Shown here in pieces: positions 1-8,205 of a DNA stretch of 64,000 nt. The stretch comes from JACCYJ01 sp038198775 (GTDB taxonomy: Bacteria; Actinomycetota; Actinomycetes; Propionibacteriales; Nocardioidaceae). The notes under the pieces were generated by a model. The model was not told where the DNA came from, did no database searches, and saw only the letters and a list, made by a program, of their open reading frames with translations. Made by a program: the position numbers and the translations under genes. Numbering within the stretch: the stretch's first letter is position 1; each line of letters starts with the position of its first letter. The stretch spans positions 62,001 through 126,000 of the forward strand of contig JBBPZV010000006.1 in the NCBI GenBank assembly GCA_038198775.1, read 5' to 3'.

Positions 1-770
1 TGTAGAAGTTCTGTTCGCGGCTGCCCATCCCGCCGACGTAGCGGGCGGTGTAGGCACGCAGAGCGTCCGCGCACGCGGTCAGGTCCTCGCCGACCATCAC
101 CGGAACCGTCGCAGTGACGTCGAGGTCGGTGACGCGGCGGCCGGCTCGTTCGGCCCCGGCCTGCAACGGCTGCAAGGACAGCTCGGCGTGCTCGGGGGCG
201 AAGAAGATGCCAAGCCACCCGTCGGCGATCTCTCCGACCAGCTCGAGACTCCTGGGCCCGAGCGCCGCCAGGTAGATCGGGACCCCGGCGCGCAGCGGTC
301 GGAACATCAGCCGGAGCGGCTTGCCCGGACCATCGGGCAGGGGCAGCGTGAAGTGCTCGCCGTCGTACGCCACGGTGCGCCGCTCCAGGGCCATCGCGAC
401 GATCTCGACGTACTCGCGGGTCCGGGCCAGCGGCTTGTCGAAACGCACCCCGTGCCAGCCCTCTGACACCTGCGGCCCGGAGACGCCGAGTCCCAGCCGG
501 AAGCGCCCGCCGGACAGCATGTCGAGGGTGGCCGCGGTCATGGCGGTCATCGCCGGAGTGCGGGCCGGTATCTGCATGACCGCAGTGCCGAGGTCGATGC
601 GCTCGGTGTGCGCGGCTATCCAGCCCAGCAGCGTCGGGGCGTCCGAGCCGTACGCCTCCGCCACCCACACCACCGAGTACCCGAGCCGTTCGGCCTCGCA
701 GGCGAGTGAGATTCGCTCCTGCGCGTCGTCGCCCGAGCTGAGATGGCCGAGGTTGAGGCCGAGGCGCATG
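1..770 (-). CDS. LLM-class F420-dependent oxidoreductase (C-terminus off the window)
   Basis: Luciferase-like monooxygenase fold of the class that usually uses cofactor F420 in actinobacteria; substrate unknown. About 256 residues are visible and the C-terminus lies beyond base 1. The start ATG at 770 follows a GGGAGG ribosome site. Residues 85-99 carry the family signature LSGGRFRLGLGVSGP, and residues 1-9 form the first beta strand. Same strand as the methyltransferase that ends 33 nt upstream of it, so the two may be co-transcribed. Confidence 0.85.
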
Positions 771-803
771 GGCCCTCCCAGGATCCGGCAACGACCCGCG
801 AGC

Positions 804-1613
804 CTAGACCGTGGCGCTCCGCTGAACCCGGCGGGCGACGTGCAGGACGGCGCACCAGTGCCGGCGCACCCGAGCATCCGGGCGGGTGCCGAGCCGGCGC
901 CGGATCTCGGTGTACAGCTGGGCCCGCTTGGCCGGTTCCATCGCGATGTGATGCGAGAACGTGTCCAGCAGGGCGACGTACTGGTCGGCGGTGTACGACA
1001 CCTCCCAGACGTACCGTCGGACCGCGGCGTCCCCGAAGCAGCCGCTGGCGTCGATGTCCGCTCGCTCGTCGGGCAGGTCCGCCGGCCGAGGCGGTGGCCA
1101 CTCCCCCACGTAGCTCTCGCCGATCGCGTCGTACACGTCCTGGATCTCGGTGAAGAACGGATCGAAGCCCTCCGGGAACGCGTGCAGCGCGCCCCAGAAC
1201 GCCAGTCGGCCGCCCGGGCGCAGCAACGTGGCTGCCTTTTGGTAGCGGACCGCGGGGTCGACCCAGTGCCACGAGGTCGCCGCGTAGACCATGTCGAACA
1301 ACGCCGGAGCTCCCTCCCAGGACTCGAAGGAGCCGACGTGGATCTGGACCGGGAGGCCGGCCAGGTTGCGGTGAGCGTGAGCAGCCAGCTGTGCGCCGAG
1401 CTCGACGCAGACGACCCGGAAGCCGCGCTCGAGCAGCGGTCTGGTCGCCTTGCCGGTGGCGCAGCCGATCTCGAGCAGCCGGGCACCGGGCGGCAGCTCG
1501 GCGAGGCCGACGAGATCGTCGAACAGCTCTTCGGGGTACGAGGGCCGTGCGGTGTGGTAGAGTTCGGCGGCCGACTCGAACGTGGCCCGCAACGACTCCC
1601 GGGTCTCGTTCAT
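804..1613 (-). CDS. Class I SAM-dependent methyltransferase
   Basis: 269 residues. SAM-binding motif I is LEIGCATGK at about residues 47-55, followed by an acidic residue at the end of beta-2 (VVCVELG) and motif LLRPGGRLAFWG near residue 130. The HWVD segment around residue 115 is common in ubiquinone/menaquinone-type methyltransferase relatives, but the substrate cannot be told. It lies upstream of the LLM oxidoreductase on the same strand and diverges from the AKR-like gene at 1707. Confidence 0.8.
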   Translation of the reverse strand: MNETRESLRATFESAAELYHTARPSYPEELFDDLVGLAELPPGARLLEIGCATGKATRPLLERGFRVVCVELGAQLAAHAHRNLAGLPVQIHVGSFESWEGAPALFDMVYAATSWHWVDPAVRYQKAATLLRPGGRLAFWGALHAFPEGFDPFFTEIQDVYDAIGESYVGEWPPPRPADLPDERADIDASGCFGDAAVRRYVWEVSYTADQYVALLDTFSHHIAMEPAKRAQLYTEIRRRLGTRPDARVRRHWCAVLHVARRVQRSATV

Positions 1614-1693
1614 GCCACCCCCGGTCAGTGAGGTCGGCCGGGTGCGTTGCCGTCCGACGACCCGCCCGCCGCCGGGAGCGAGCGTACAGCCAC

Positions 1694-1699
1694 TACCCT
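1694..1699 (+). promoter_or_regulatory. Leaderless -10 box (TACCCT) of the AKR-like gene
   Basis: TACCCT ends 7 nt before the ATG at 1707 and no ribosome site intervenes, so transcription should begin at or next to the start codon. This supports 1707 over the longer in-frame start at 1647. Confidence 0.5.
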
Positions 1700-1706
1700 G
1701 CGCGCC

Positions 1707-2654
1707 ATGCGGCAGCGAGCGGTGGGACGGACCGGTCTGCAGGTGTCTGCGTTTGGGCTCGGGACTTCGCTGTGGGGGCGGGACACCGACGAGTACGAGG
1801 CGCGCGACTGCCTGACCGGGTTCGTGGAGGCGGGCGGCACGCTGGTGGAGACGGCGCCCGGATACGGCGGCGGCCGCAGCGAGGAGGTGCTGGGGGGCTT
1901 GCTCGGCGACGTCGTGGGGCGCGACGACGTCGTGCTCGCCGCCGGGGCCGGGGTGTCAGCCTCGGGTGCGAAGGACGCCTCCCGCGCTGGGCTGCTGCGG
2001 TCCCTCGACCGGTCGCTGCAGCGACTCGGCGTCGACGCCGTGGACCTGTGGCAGGTGGGACCGTGGTCGGACCGGGTGCCCTGGGAGGAGACGCTGGCGG
2101 CGCTGGACGCCGCCGTCACCACCGGTCGAGCCCGCTACGTCGGAGTCTGCGGGTACGCGGGGTGGCAGGTGGCGCTGGCGCAGGCCTGGCAGTTGGCGTG
2201 GCCGCAGCGCATCCCATTGGCGTCGGCGGGAGTGGCCTACTCCTTGGCGGACCGCAGGGCCGAGCGCGACGTCTTTCCCGCAGCCGCGGCCCTGGGCCTG
2301 GGGGTGATTGCGTGCGCTCCACTCGCGGGCGGTGTGCTCAGCGCGAAGTACCGCACCGGCCTTCCGGCGGACTCCCGCGGCGCTGCCTCCCACCTCGAGC
2401 ACACGGTGGCGCCGTACCTCGACGAACGCGGCCGCGGGATCGTCGAGGCCGTCGTCCGCGCCGCCGAGGGGCTGTCGCTGACCCCGGTGGAGGTGGCGCT
2501 GGCTTGGGTACGGGGGCGTCCGGGCGTGGCCTCGGTGATAGTCGGTGCCCGCACCGCGGCCCAGCTGCGGGGGGTGCTGACCGTCGAGGACGTCGAGCTC
2601 CCGGCGGAGATCGTGGCCGCACTCGACGACGTGTCGGGGCCTGATCGAGACTGA
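1707..2654 (+). CDS. Aldo/keto reductase-like protein with degraded catalytic tetrad
   Basis: 315 residues with the aldo/keto reductase TIM-barrel layout (N-terminal VGRTGLQVS, YGGGRSEE around residues 53-60, C-terminal SVIVGAR cofactor loop). Alignment by eye with family motifs shows only the catalytic Tyr retained (Y53). The usual Asp is Glu48, the usual Lys of the VLATK strand is Gly80, and the usual His of the QVH strand is Gly118. It may therefore bind NADP(H) or another ligand without normal reductase activity. The stop is 2 nt from the next start, so the pair is probably translationally coupled. Confidence 0.75.
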   Translation: MRQRAVGRTGLQVSAFGLGTSLWGRDTDEYEARDCLTGFVEAGGTLVETAPGYGGGRSEEVLGGLLGDVVGRDDVVLAAGAGVSASGAKDASRAGLLRSLDRSLQRLGVDAVDLWQVGPWSDRVPWEETLAALDAAVTTGRARYVGVCGYAGWQVALAQAWQLAWPQRIPLASAGVAYSLADRRAERDVFPAAAALGLGVIACAPLAGGVLSAKYRTGLPADSRGAASHLEHTVAPYLDERGRGIVEAVVRAAEGLSLTPVEVALAWVRGRPGVASVIVGARTAAQLRGVLTVEDVELPAEIVAALDDVSGPDRD

Positions 2655-2656
2655 CG

Positions 2657-3691
2657 ATGGCGGACCCCTGGCGACAGCTCGACGACCCGTCGGTGTCACC
2701 GTTGCAGGTCGACGCCGCCGCCCGCCGGCAGCTCGGCGCCGTCTCGGCCGACGACCCCCGGCGGGTCGCTGGGTTGGCGACCTGGCTGGTGGGCCGGGCT
2801 GCGCTCGACGGTTCCACGGCGTTGCCGACCCCCGTCCTGACCGCCGCGCTGCGCGGCTACGGCGCCACCGACCTCGTACCCGGTGTGGAGCTCGCGGTGG
2901 AGCAGGACCGGCTGCTCGCGCTCGGTGACGAGCAGCTGGTGGCCTTACCTGACGTTCTCCGAGCCGAGGAGGCCGTGGCGGAGGAGGCGTTGCGGCTGGA
3001 AGGCGCCGGCCTGCTGTCGCTGGTGGCCGGCCGTGGCGACGGTCACCGGCTGTCGCTGCCGCAGCTGGCCCGGCTGCTCGAGCGTGCCGGTTCCGAGCCG
3101 ATGGTGGTCGAGGGTGACCCGGACGCCCTCGAGCCGGACTCCCCCGGTCGTGGCTTCAACGACCTGCTGGGCAGTGGCCTGCTGCCCGTGGAGCTGCAAC
3201 CTCAGGTCGCTGACTCGCCGGTGGGTGAGCTGTTGCAGGAGGTCCGTCGCGGCCGGCTGCCGGCGGTGTCGTCGCAGCAGCGAGACGTCGTCCTCGTGCC
3301 CTGTGCGGACGCCGGACAAGTAGAGCAGCGGATCCGCCAGCTGGTGGAGACCTCGATCCCGCGGATGCTGGGGGACGCGCCGGTCGTGCTGACGGTTCGG
3401 GCCGGCGGCGCCTGCGGGGCTGCGTCGTTGCGCGCGGCGCTGGAGGGCCCGGAGGTCCTGACCGTGCACGAAGCGGCTGGCCGGAGCTTCCCCGCGGTGG
3501 TGCTGGTGCTCCCCGCCGAGGCGTCCGGCTCCCTGACCCGTGCCCTGGTCGTCTCCGCGCTGCGCACCGTGGAGCGGCACGTCTCGATCGTGCACCAGGG
3601 CGGGGCGGCGTCGGCCCAGGCCGTCGCGACCCGCCCCCATCGCCCGCGGCTGACCCGACTGCCCGGTCTGCTGCGCGAGATGACTGCCTGA
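2657..3691 (+). CDS. RecD-like protein lacking the P-loop ATPase core
   Basis: 344 residues. The N-terminal ~120 residues resemble the helical/HhH region found at the start of actinobacterial RecD2-type helicases (DDPRRVAGLATWLVGRA). Residues ~150-180 resemble helicase motif III surroundings (EGDPDALEPDSPGRGF, LLGSGLLPV). The tail (VLTVHEAAGRSFPAVVLVLP, then LTRALVVSALRTVERHVSIV) resembles the UvrD_C_2 module with motifs V-VI. No GxxGxGK(S/T) Walker A or DExx motif exists anywhere, and relatives with the full core are about twice as long. It is an open frame with normal codon use, so it may be a retained non-ATPase derivative. Assignment is by motif memory, not search. Confidence 0.55.
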   Translation: MADPWRQLDDPSVSPLQVDAAARRQLGAVSADDPRRVAGLATWLVGRAALDGSTALPTPVLTAALRGYGATDLVPGVELAVEQDRLLALGDEQLVALPDVLRAEEAVAEEALRLEGAGLLSLVAGRGDGHRLSLPQLARLLERAGSEPMVVEGDPDALEPDSPGRGFNDLLGSGLLPVELQPQVADSPVGELLQEVRRGRLPAVSSQQRDVVLVPCADAGQVEQRIRQLVETSIPRMLGDAPVVLTVRAGGACGAASLRAALEGPEVLTVHEAAGRSFPAVVLVLPAEASGSLTRALVVSALRTVERHVSIVHQGGAASAQAVATRPHRPRLTRLPGLLREMTA

Positions 3692-3721
3692 GGTCGCGCT
3701 GGCGTGGCAGCATGGGCCGCG

Positions 3722-3904
3722 ATGGAGTTCGAGTTCCGGCGCCTCTGGCTCCCGCGCACTCAAAGCCGCTCCGCCGTGCGCCGACTGCTGACCGAGGCCG
3801 CGGAGTACGACGGCTGGGAGCTCGACCGGCTCCGGCTCTTCCCGGACGGCCGACGGCGGGTGGTGCTGCGCCGCCGGATCATCCGCGCCACCCGCACCTG
3901 GTGA
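3722..3904 (+). CDS. DUF5703 family small protein
   Basis: 60 residues, recognisable as the actinobacterial DUF5703 family: starts MEFEFRRLWLPR and ends in a basic RRRVVLRRRIIRA strand. Function unknown. I chose the ATG at 3722 rather than the upstream GTG at 3704 because family members begin at the MEFEF strand. It follows the RecD-like gene by 30 nt and ends 11 nt before repeat copy A. Confidence 0.75.
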   Translation: MEFEFRRLWLPRTQSRSAVRRLLTEAAEYDGWELDRLRLFPDGRRRVVLRRRIIRATRTW

Positions 3905-3915
3905 TCGCCGGGATG

Positions 3916-4002
3916 GTTGCCATCCCATGTTCACCTGGGATAGCAACACTTCCAATGGCGCACATCCCATTGGGAGTGTTGCTAAGCCATTGGAGGTACG
4001 CC
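3916..4002 (-). repeat. 87-nt double-hairpin repeat, copy A
   Basis: Minus strand of this interval aligns without gaps to copies B (32613-32699) and C (53817-53903). In element coordinates, hairpin I pairs 20-36 with 45-61 (16 of 17 pairs here). Hairpin II pairs 56-67 with 76-87 (11 pairs plus one G-U) around an 8-nt loop GGTGAACA. Segment 56-61 belongs to both, so the hairpins are mutually exclusive. It fills the gap between convergent genes ending at 3904 and 4018. Confidence 0.85.
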
Positions 4003-4017
4003 GGCTCCGTCAGCTGC

Positions 4018-5334
4018 TCAGGCGAGGTCGAGGAACCGGTCGAGTACCCGCGCCCCGAAGCGCAGCGCGTCCACGGGTACCCGCTCGTCGACGCCGTGGA
4101 ACAGCGCGGTGAAGTCCAGGTCGGCTGGCAGCCGCAGCGGCGTGAAGCCGTACGTCGCCATGCCCAGCCTGCTCCACGCCTTGGCGTCGGTGCCGCCGGA
4201 CATCAAGAACGGCGCAACGTGCGCTCCGGGGTCCTCGGCGAGCAGCGCCGTCGTCATCGCGTCGACCAGATCGCCGCCGAAGTCGGTCTCGAGCGCCACG
4301 TCGTACGTCTCCACGTCGATGCTCACCCGGTCCCCGACCAGCGACCGCACCCGGTCGGCGAAGCTCGTCTCGTGCCCGGGCAGGAACCGGCCATCCACCC
4401 GTGCCGTCGCCTCGCCGGGAACCACGTTCACCTTGTAGCCCGCCTCGAGCATGGTGGGGTTCGCCGTGTTGCGGATCCCGGCCCCGATCATCCGCGCCGT
4501 CGAGCCGAACGCCGCGATGAGCTCGTCTGCATTCTCGCTGGCCGCGCCCGTGAGCTCTCGCACCTTGTCCAACAGCAGCTGCATCGACGGTCCCGGCTCC
4601 ACCGGCCACTCGTGTGCCCCGATCGCGGTGACGGCGGCCGCCAGTGCGGTCACCGCGCTGTCGGGGTGGCGCATCGAGCCGTGGCCCGCCGCTCCCCGCG
4701 CGGTGAGCCGCATCCAGGCCATGCCCTTCTCACCCGACTCGATCAGGTAGAGCCGCTGCCCCCCGACCTCGGTCGAGAAGCCGCCCACCTCACCGACGGC
4801 CTCGGTACAGTCCGCCAGCCACTCCGGGTGCTCGTCGACCAGCCAGTGCGCGCCGTGCCGGCTTCCGGCCTCCTCGTCGGCGGTGTACGCCAGCACCACC
4901 GGTCGCCTGGGTGCCGCCCCGGCGCGACGACGCGCCCGTACCACCGAGAGCAGCATCGCGTCGAAGTCCTTCATGTCGACTGCACCGCGCCCCCACACGT
5001 AGTCGTCGACGACCTCGCCGGAGAACGGGTCGACGCGCCAATCCTCGGCGCGGGCCGGTACGACGTCGAGGTGGCCGTGCACGAGCAGCGGCTCCGCGGA
5101 CTCGTCGGCGCCGTCCCAGCGGGCCAGGACGCAGGCCCTCCCCGGCTGCGACTCCACGATCTGCGGCTCGAGGCCCACCTCGCTGAGCTGCTCGGCGACG
5201 TACTCCGCCGCCTTCCGCTCGCCCGGACCGGACTCGTCGCCGTAGTTGGAGGTGTCGATCCGGATCAGCTCCCGGCAGTGCTCGACGACATCGTCGGTTG
5301 GGTCGTACGACGGGTGCTGGGTGTCGGTGTCCAT
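4018..5334 (-). CDS. M20/M25/M40 family metallo-hydrolase (dipeptidase/deacylase type)
   Basis: 438 residues, typical length. Zinc ligands are visible: His88 in HGHLD, Asp120 in GRGAVDMKD and the catalytic/ligand acidic pair in ADEEAGS (about residue 158). The lid (dimerisation) domain follows and a C-terminal His is in ALFHGVDE. Hydrolyses an amide bond in a small peptide or acyl-amino acid; the substrate is not predictable. The start is the ATG of MDTDTQ; upstream in-frame ATGs at 5343 and 5370 are less likely. Oriented away from tRNA-Leu. Confidence 0.85.
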   Translation of the reverse strand: MDTDTQHPSYDPTDDVVEHCRELIRIDTSNYGDESGPGERKAAEYVAEQLSEVGLEPQIVESQPGRACVLARWDGADESAEPLLVHGHLDVVPARAEDWRVDPFSGEVVDDYVWGRGAVDMKDFDAMLLSVVRARRRAGAAPRRPVVLAYTADEEAGSRHGAHWLVDEHPEWLADCTEAVGEVGGFSTEVGGQRLYLIESGEKGMAWMRLTARGAAGHGSMRHPDSAVTALAAAVTAIGAHEWPVEPGPSMQLLLDKVRELTGAASENADELIAAFGSTARMIGAGIRNTANPTMLEAGYKVNVVPGEATARVDGRFLPGHETSFADRVRSLVGDRVSIDVETYDVALETDFGGDLVDAMTTALLAEDPGAHVAPFLMSGGTDAKAWSRLGMATYGFTPLRLPADLDFTALFHGVDERVPVDALRFGARVLDRFLDLA

Positions 5335-5422
5335 GGCCCTCATCCTGCACCCGCGGGCCCCGGGCCGCACCGCCCGGATGCGGTATCGTGACTCCGCTCG
5401 GCACCCTGCGTGCCGGCGTCAC

Positions 5423-5509
5423 GTCCGGGTGGCGGAATCGGCAGACGCGCTAGCTTGAGGTGCTAGTGCCCTACTAATGGGCGTGGGGGTTCAAGTCCCC
5501 CCTCGGACA
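5423..5509 (+). tRNA. tRNA-Leu (anticodon GAG)
   Basis: Type II tRNA of 87 nt with a long variable arm. Acceptor arms GTCCGGG and CTCGGAC pair (one G-U) with discriminator A at 5509. Anticodon stem CTAGC/GCTAG closes loop TTGAGGT, giving anticodon GAG. T arm is GGGGG-TTCAAGT-CCCCC. The 3' CCA is not encoded. Confidence 0.93.
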
Positions 5510-6056
5510 CTCGAAGACCAGGCCTCTGACCTTCTCGACCCCGATCCGACTATCGGTGCGTGATCCTCCGCAACATCTTCTTTGCCGACCGGGGTGGCGA
5601 AGTGCCCGAGCCTTCGAACTGGGCGAGGTGCGCTCCGACTCCTGCAACACGCCGAGGTCGACGATGTCGCTGCCGCTTTGGCTCCTCGCCTCGATGGTCG
5701 TCTTTCCCCAGGAGCGTCACGTGCGGGTGAACCGGCAGATCTGGCAGTACGGCGCCTGGGTCGGCGTGCAGGCCCGAGTCCACGACCTGCCGGTACTCGA
5801 CCCTCTGCCGTTCTCGACGCTCACCGACCGCGCCCGCGCGGCACTCACGCGCTGAGTCGAGCCCGCCGGACGCCGACCCACGCGCGTCGATCTGGGCGAT
5901 AGGACGCAGGTGGCTCTGGCGCAGTCGCTTACGCCGCTCGGCCAGTCCGAGACAGACGTTCGGCCGAAGACCGAAAGACAGTGTGAGTCCCGCTGGAGAA
6001 ACGTGGGCGCGACGGTGCCGCACAACCTCCGGATTAGTGATTCGCCCTCGTTGGAG
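5510..6056. other. 547-nt stretch with no convincing gene, downstream of tRNA-Leu
   Basis: Open frames here (for example plus 5556-5855, 99 codons) match no family I recognise and lack ribosome sites or TANNNT boxes. The tract sits between tRNA-Leu and a broken toxin gene and looks like decayed foreign DNA. Confidence 0.5.
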
Positions 6057-6466
6057 TCACGTCGCCCACGGGTCAACCAGCGCAACACCGGTGGGCGCGA
6101 AGTCCGCGACGTTACGTGTCGCCACCGTCAGGCCGTGAACGATCGCGGTCGCGGCGATTAGCATGTCCCGCTCCGGGCCGGGAACGGGGACAGCTCCGAT
6201 GCCCGCCGGGCTACCTCCAAGTCGATGGGCAGGATCCTCTCGCGAAAGGCCGCGACTACACGTTGGTCGAGCCACTGCCGCAGCACTTCACCCTGGCCCG
6301 GATCGCGTCGCTCCACGCGGCGGACCCCGATCTCGAGCTCCATCACCGTTATGACGCTGATCGCCAGCGACGCAACCGGCTGCCCCCGGATCCACCCGCG
6401 CACCGCATCAGCCGCGCGTGGTCGCCGCAGCTCACTGACGACATTCGTGTCGAGCAAGTACCTCAC
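6057..6466 (-). pseudogene. vapC: VapC-type PIN-domain toxin, frameshifted
   Basis: The first frame starts at GTG 6466 with the PIN motif LLDTNVVSELRRP, an internal acidic residue in TVMELEIGV, and continues to about LEVARRASEL. The C-terminal PIN half (PERDMLIAAT, LTVATRNVADFAPTGV, ending DPWAT) is in a different frame, ending at 6057. The switch lies near 6180-6200, in a C-rich run on the minus strand, consistent with loss of one base. The reading frame gives a premature stop at 6158, removing the last catalytic Asp. Overlaps the antitoxin stop by 4 nt (GTGA). Sequencing error is the alternative. Confidence 0.75.
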
Positions 6467-6702
6467 AGGTCCGGTGCCTGCAGACCGATCTCGAGGGGCT
6501 CGTGCTCCAGGTCAACATCGTCGCCCAGCGCGAGCCACTCCACCAGGTTGATCGCGCTGCCAGTGAGGCGCTCGTACTCGGCGTAAGACATCAGCACGTG
6601 CGAGGGATGACCGTGATCGGTGATCACGACCGCCTCCAGGTCAGCCGCCCGCTTGGCCGCACTGACGTCACGGTTGAACTCGCGTGCGCTCAACTCCGTC
6701 AT
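6463..6702 (-). CDS. Phd/YefM-family antitoxin
   Basis: 79 residues. N-terminal DNA-binding fold starts MTELSAREFNRDVSAAK, with the Phd/YefM signature VVITDHGHPSHVLMSYAEYERL at about residues 25-46. The acidic C-terminal tail (GDDVDLEHEPLEIG) would neutralise the PIN toxin that follows with a 4-nt overlap. Ribosome site CGGAG lies about 10 nt upstream of the ATG. Confidence 0.85.
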   Translation of the reverse strand: MTELSAREFNRDVSAAKRAADLEAVVITDHGHPSHVLMSYAEYERLTGSAINLVEWLALGDDVDLEHEPLEIGLQAPDL

Positions 6703-6716
6703 CTGCGATCAGCTCC

Positions 6717-6733
6717 GTAGGCAGTGTACCTAC
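6717..6733. promoter_or_regulatory. Candidate operator of the antitoxin-toxin pair
   Basis: Perfect inverted repeat GTAGG-N7-CCTAC, 15 nt upstream of the antitoxin ATG. It includes TACACT on the minus strand, a plausible -10 box. Autoregulation through such a palindrome is usual for Phd-type antitoxins; binding here is inferred. Confidence 0.4.
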
Positions 6734-6873
6734 ATCACTGGCTCAGTCCGCAGCGCAAGATCCGCACTGAGGGCCCATGTGCCAAGCAGCGGTGTCGCTC
6801 CTCGGACACCCAAAGAGGTTCCTGAGCTGGCCTGTGGGTTGCGTTCAGCGCTCTCGGCAGGTTCCAACTCCTG

Positions 6874-7506
6874 CTATCCGCCGCCGTTCTGTCGGCGTCG
6901 GAGGAGATCGACTCCCGGGCCGGAGAGAGCGTCGAGCGCGGCCGCGCGGCCGGACACCGCCATCGCCAGCGCCTCACTCGGGCCGGTGATCGCCGTGCCG
7001 CTTCCCCAGGACCAGTCCTGGTCGGTCGTGCACAGAGACAGCCCGTCGATACGGCGCTTTGGGACAAGGCCTGGGACGCCCTCGCAAAGCCAGTCGAGCA
7101 CCATCCGCCAGTCGTCATTGCTCACGTCGTCGGGCAGGCCGAGGGGTCGCGCGCAATCACGCAGGTGCACGCAGCCATCAGTCATTTGCCCCATCGGGCC
7201 GACCCCGGGGGCTCTGCCGTGCTCGTCGGCCCTGACACGTAGCAAAGTGGTGAGGTCTCGGACCGGGCGCTGCGCGACCTCGCGGGCGATCGCCTCGCTG
7301 GCCCGGTTGATCGATCCACGTGTACGCACGACGTGGCGCGCCAGCCGTCCCAGGCTCACGGTCATCGGCGTCACCAGATGGCCCAGCACCTCCCGGACGG
7401 TCCAGGCATCGCACAAGCTGCGGGTGTTGAGCTGATACTCGTCGAGACCGTCGAAGAAGTCAGCCAACAAGCGGCGGTTTGCTGCTGTCCGGGCATGGAC
7501 GTCCAT
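6874..7506 (-). CDS. Maleylpyruvate isomerase-family mycothiol-dependent protein
   Basis: 210 residues with the DinB-like four-helix MDMPI_N fold: LCDAWTVREVLGHLV (residues 30-44, first metal-binding His), then VHLRDCARPLGL carrying further candidate His ligands. Such proteins are thought to use mycothiol with a divalent metal; the substrate is unknown. Its N-terminus overlaps the NUDIX gene by 47 nt, so a downstream start is possible. Lies in the decayed tract but is intact. Confidence 0.7.
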   Translation of the reverse strand: MDVHARTAANRRLLADFFDGLDEYQLNTRSLCDAWTVREVLGHLVTPMTVSLGRLARHVVRTRGSINRASEAIAREVAQRPVRDLTTLLRVRADEHGRAPGVGPMGQMTDGCVHLRDCARPLGLPDDVSNDDWRMVLDWLCEGVPGLVPKRRIDGLSLCTTDQDWSWGSGTAITGPSEALAMAVSGRAAALDALSGPGVDLLRRRQNGGG

Positions 7507-8038
7507 GTCTCACATCATCGTGCAGGAGCAGCAGCGTGTACGCCGCAGCGGTCTTCGCGTCGGTGATAGTGCCGTCGTTGATCATGCGCTCGACGTCGGC
7601 CCGGGTGAACCAGGCCGACCTCATGTCCTGCTCCGCAAGCTCCCGCTGCGGTGACCCGTGCGTCAGGTCGGTTGCCAGGAAGACCCGGCACCGTTGACTC
7701 AACATGCCGGGGGCCACGTCGAGCGCGCCGAGCGAGGTCAGCGTGCTGGCCACAAGCCCTGCTTCTTCGCGCAGCTCGCGGGCGGCCAGCGCCGCCGCGT
7801 CGACGTCGAGCTGCTGGTCGGAGGTTCCGGACGGGAACTCCCAGCGCCGGCCGGCGACCGGATACCGGTACTGCTCGACGAGATGCAACCGGTCGCCTTC
7901 GGCCGGAATGATCAGCGCGATGTCTGGGCTGTCTACCACGCCGTAGCTGCCGGTGGATCCGTCCGGACGGCGGATCGTGTCCTCCCGAACCACCATCCAC
8001 GGGTTGGCGTACACCTGTTTGCTGCCAAGGGTTTCCAC
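7460..8038 (-). CDS. NUDIX hydrolase (ADP-ribose pyrophosphatase-like)
   Basis: 192 residues. The Nudix box spans roughly residues 71-95 and ends RELREEAGL, which supplies the metal-binding glutamates. The preceding LVEQYRYP and WEFPSG strands match the ADP-ribose/sugar-nucleotide pyrophosphatase branch. Start is GTG at 8038 (METLGSK). The last ~15 codons overlap the following MDMPI-family gene. Confidence 0.8.
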   Translation of the reverse strand: METLGSKQVYANPWMVVREDTIRRPDGSTGSYGVVDSPDIALIIPAEGDRLHLVEQYRYPVAGRRWEFPSGTSDQQLDVDAAALAARELREEAGLVASTLTSLGALDVAPGMLSQRCRVFLATDLTHGSPQRELAEQDMRSAWFTRADVERMINDGTITDAKTAAAYTLLLLHDDVRHGRPCPDSSKPPLVG

Positions 8039-8205
8039 GGCGATCAGTGTTGCCTGTAGGTGCCCTCAACTGTCGGCACGGCCGGAGGGCGATGGCAGCT
8101 CCATTCGGCTCCCCGGTCGTGAGGGAAAAGCCTGACGCACGTGCTGTCGGAGTAGCGACGCTGCTGAGCGCCCTGGTGCGGGCAGCGCGTTACGAATGTA
8201 AAATG

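Noticed and set aside
321..1631. 436-codon plus-strand frame opposite the oxidoreductase and methyltransferase
   Set aside because: Antisense shadow with no family motif; the opposite strand carries two recognisable enzymes.
5556..5855. 99-codon plus frame after tRNA-Leu
   Set aside because: No ribosome site, TANNNT box or family similarity; left as part of the decayed tract.
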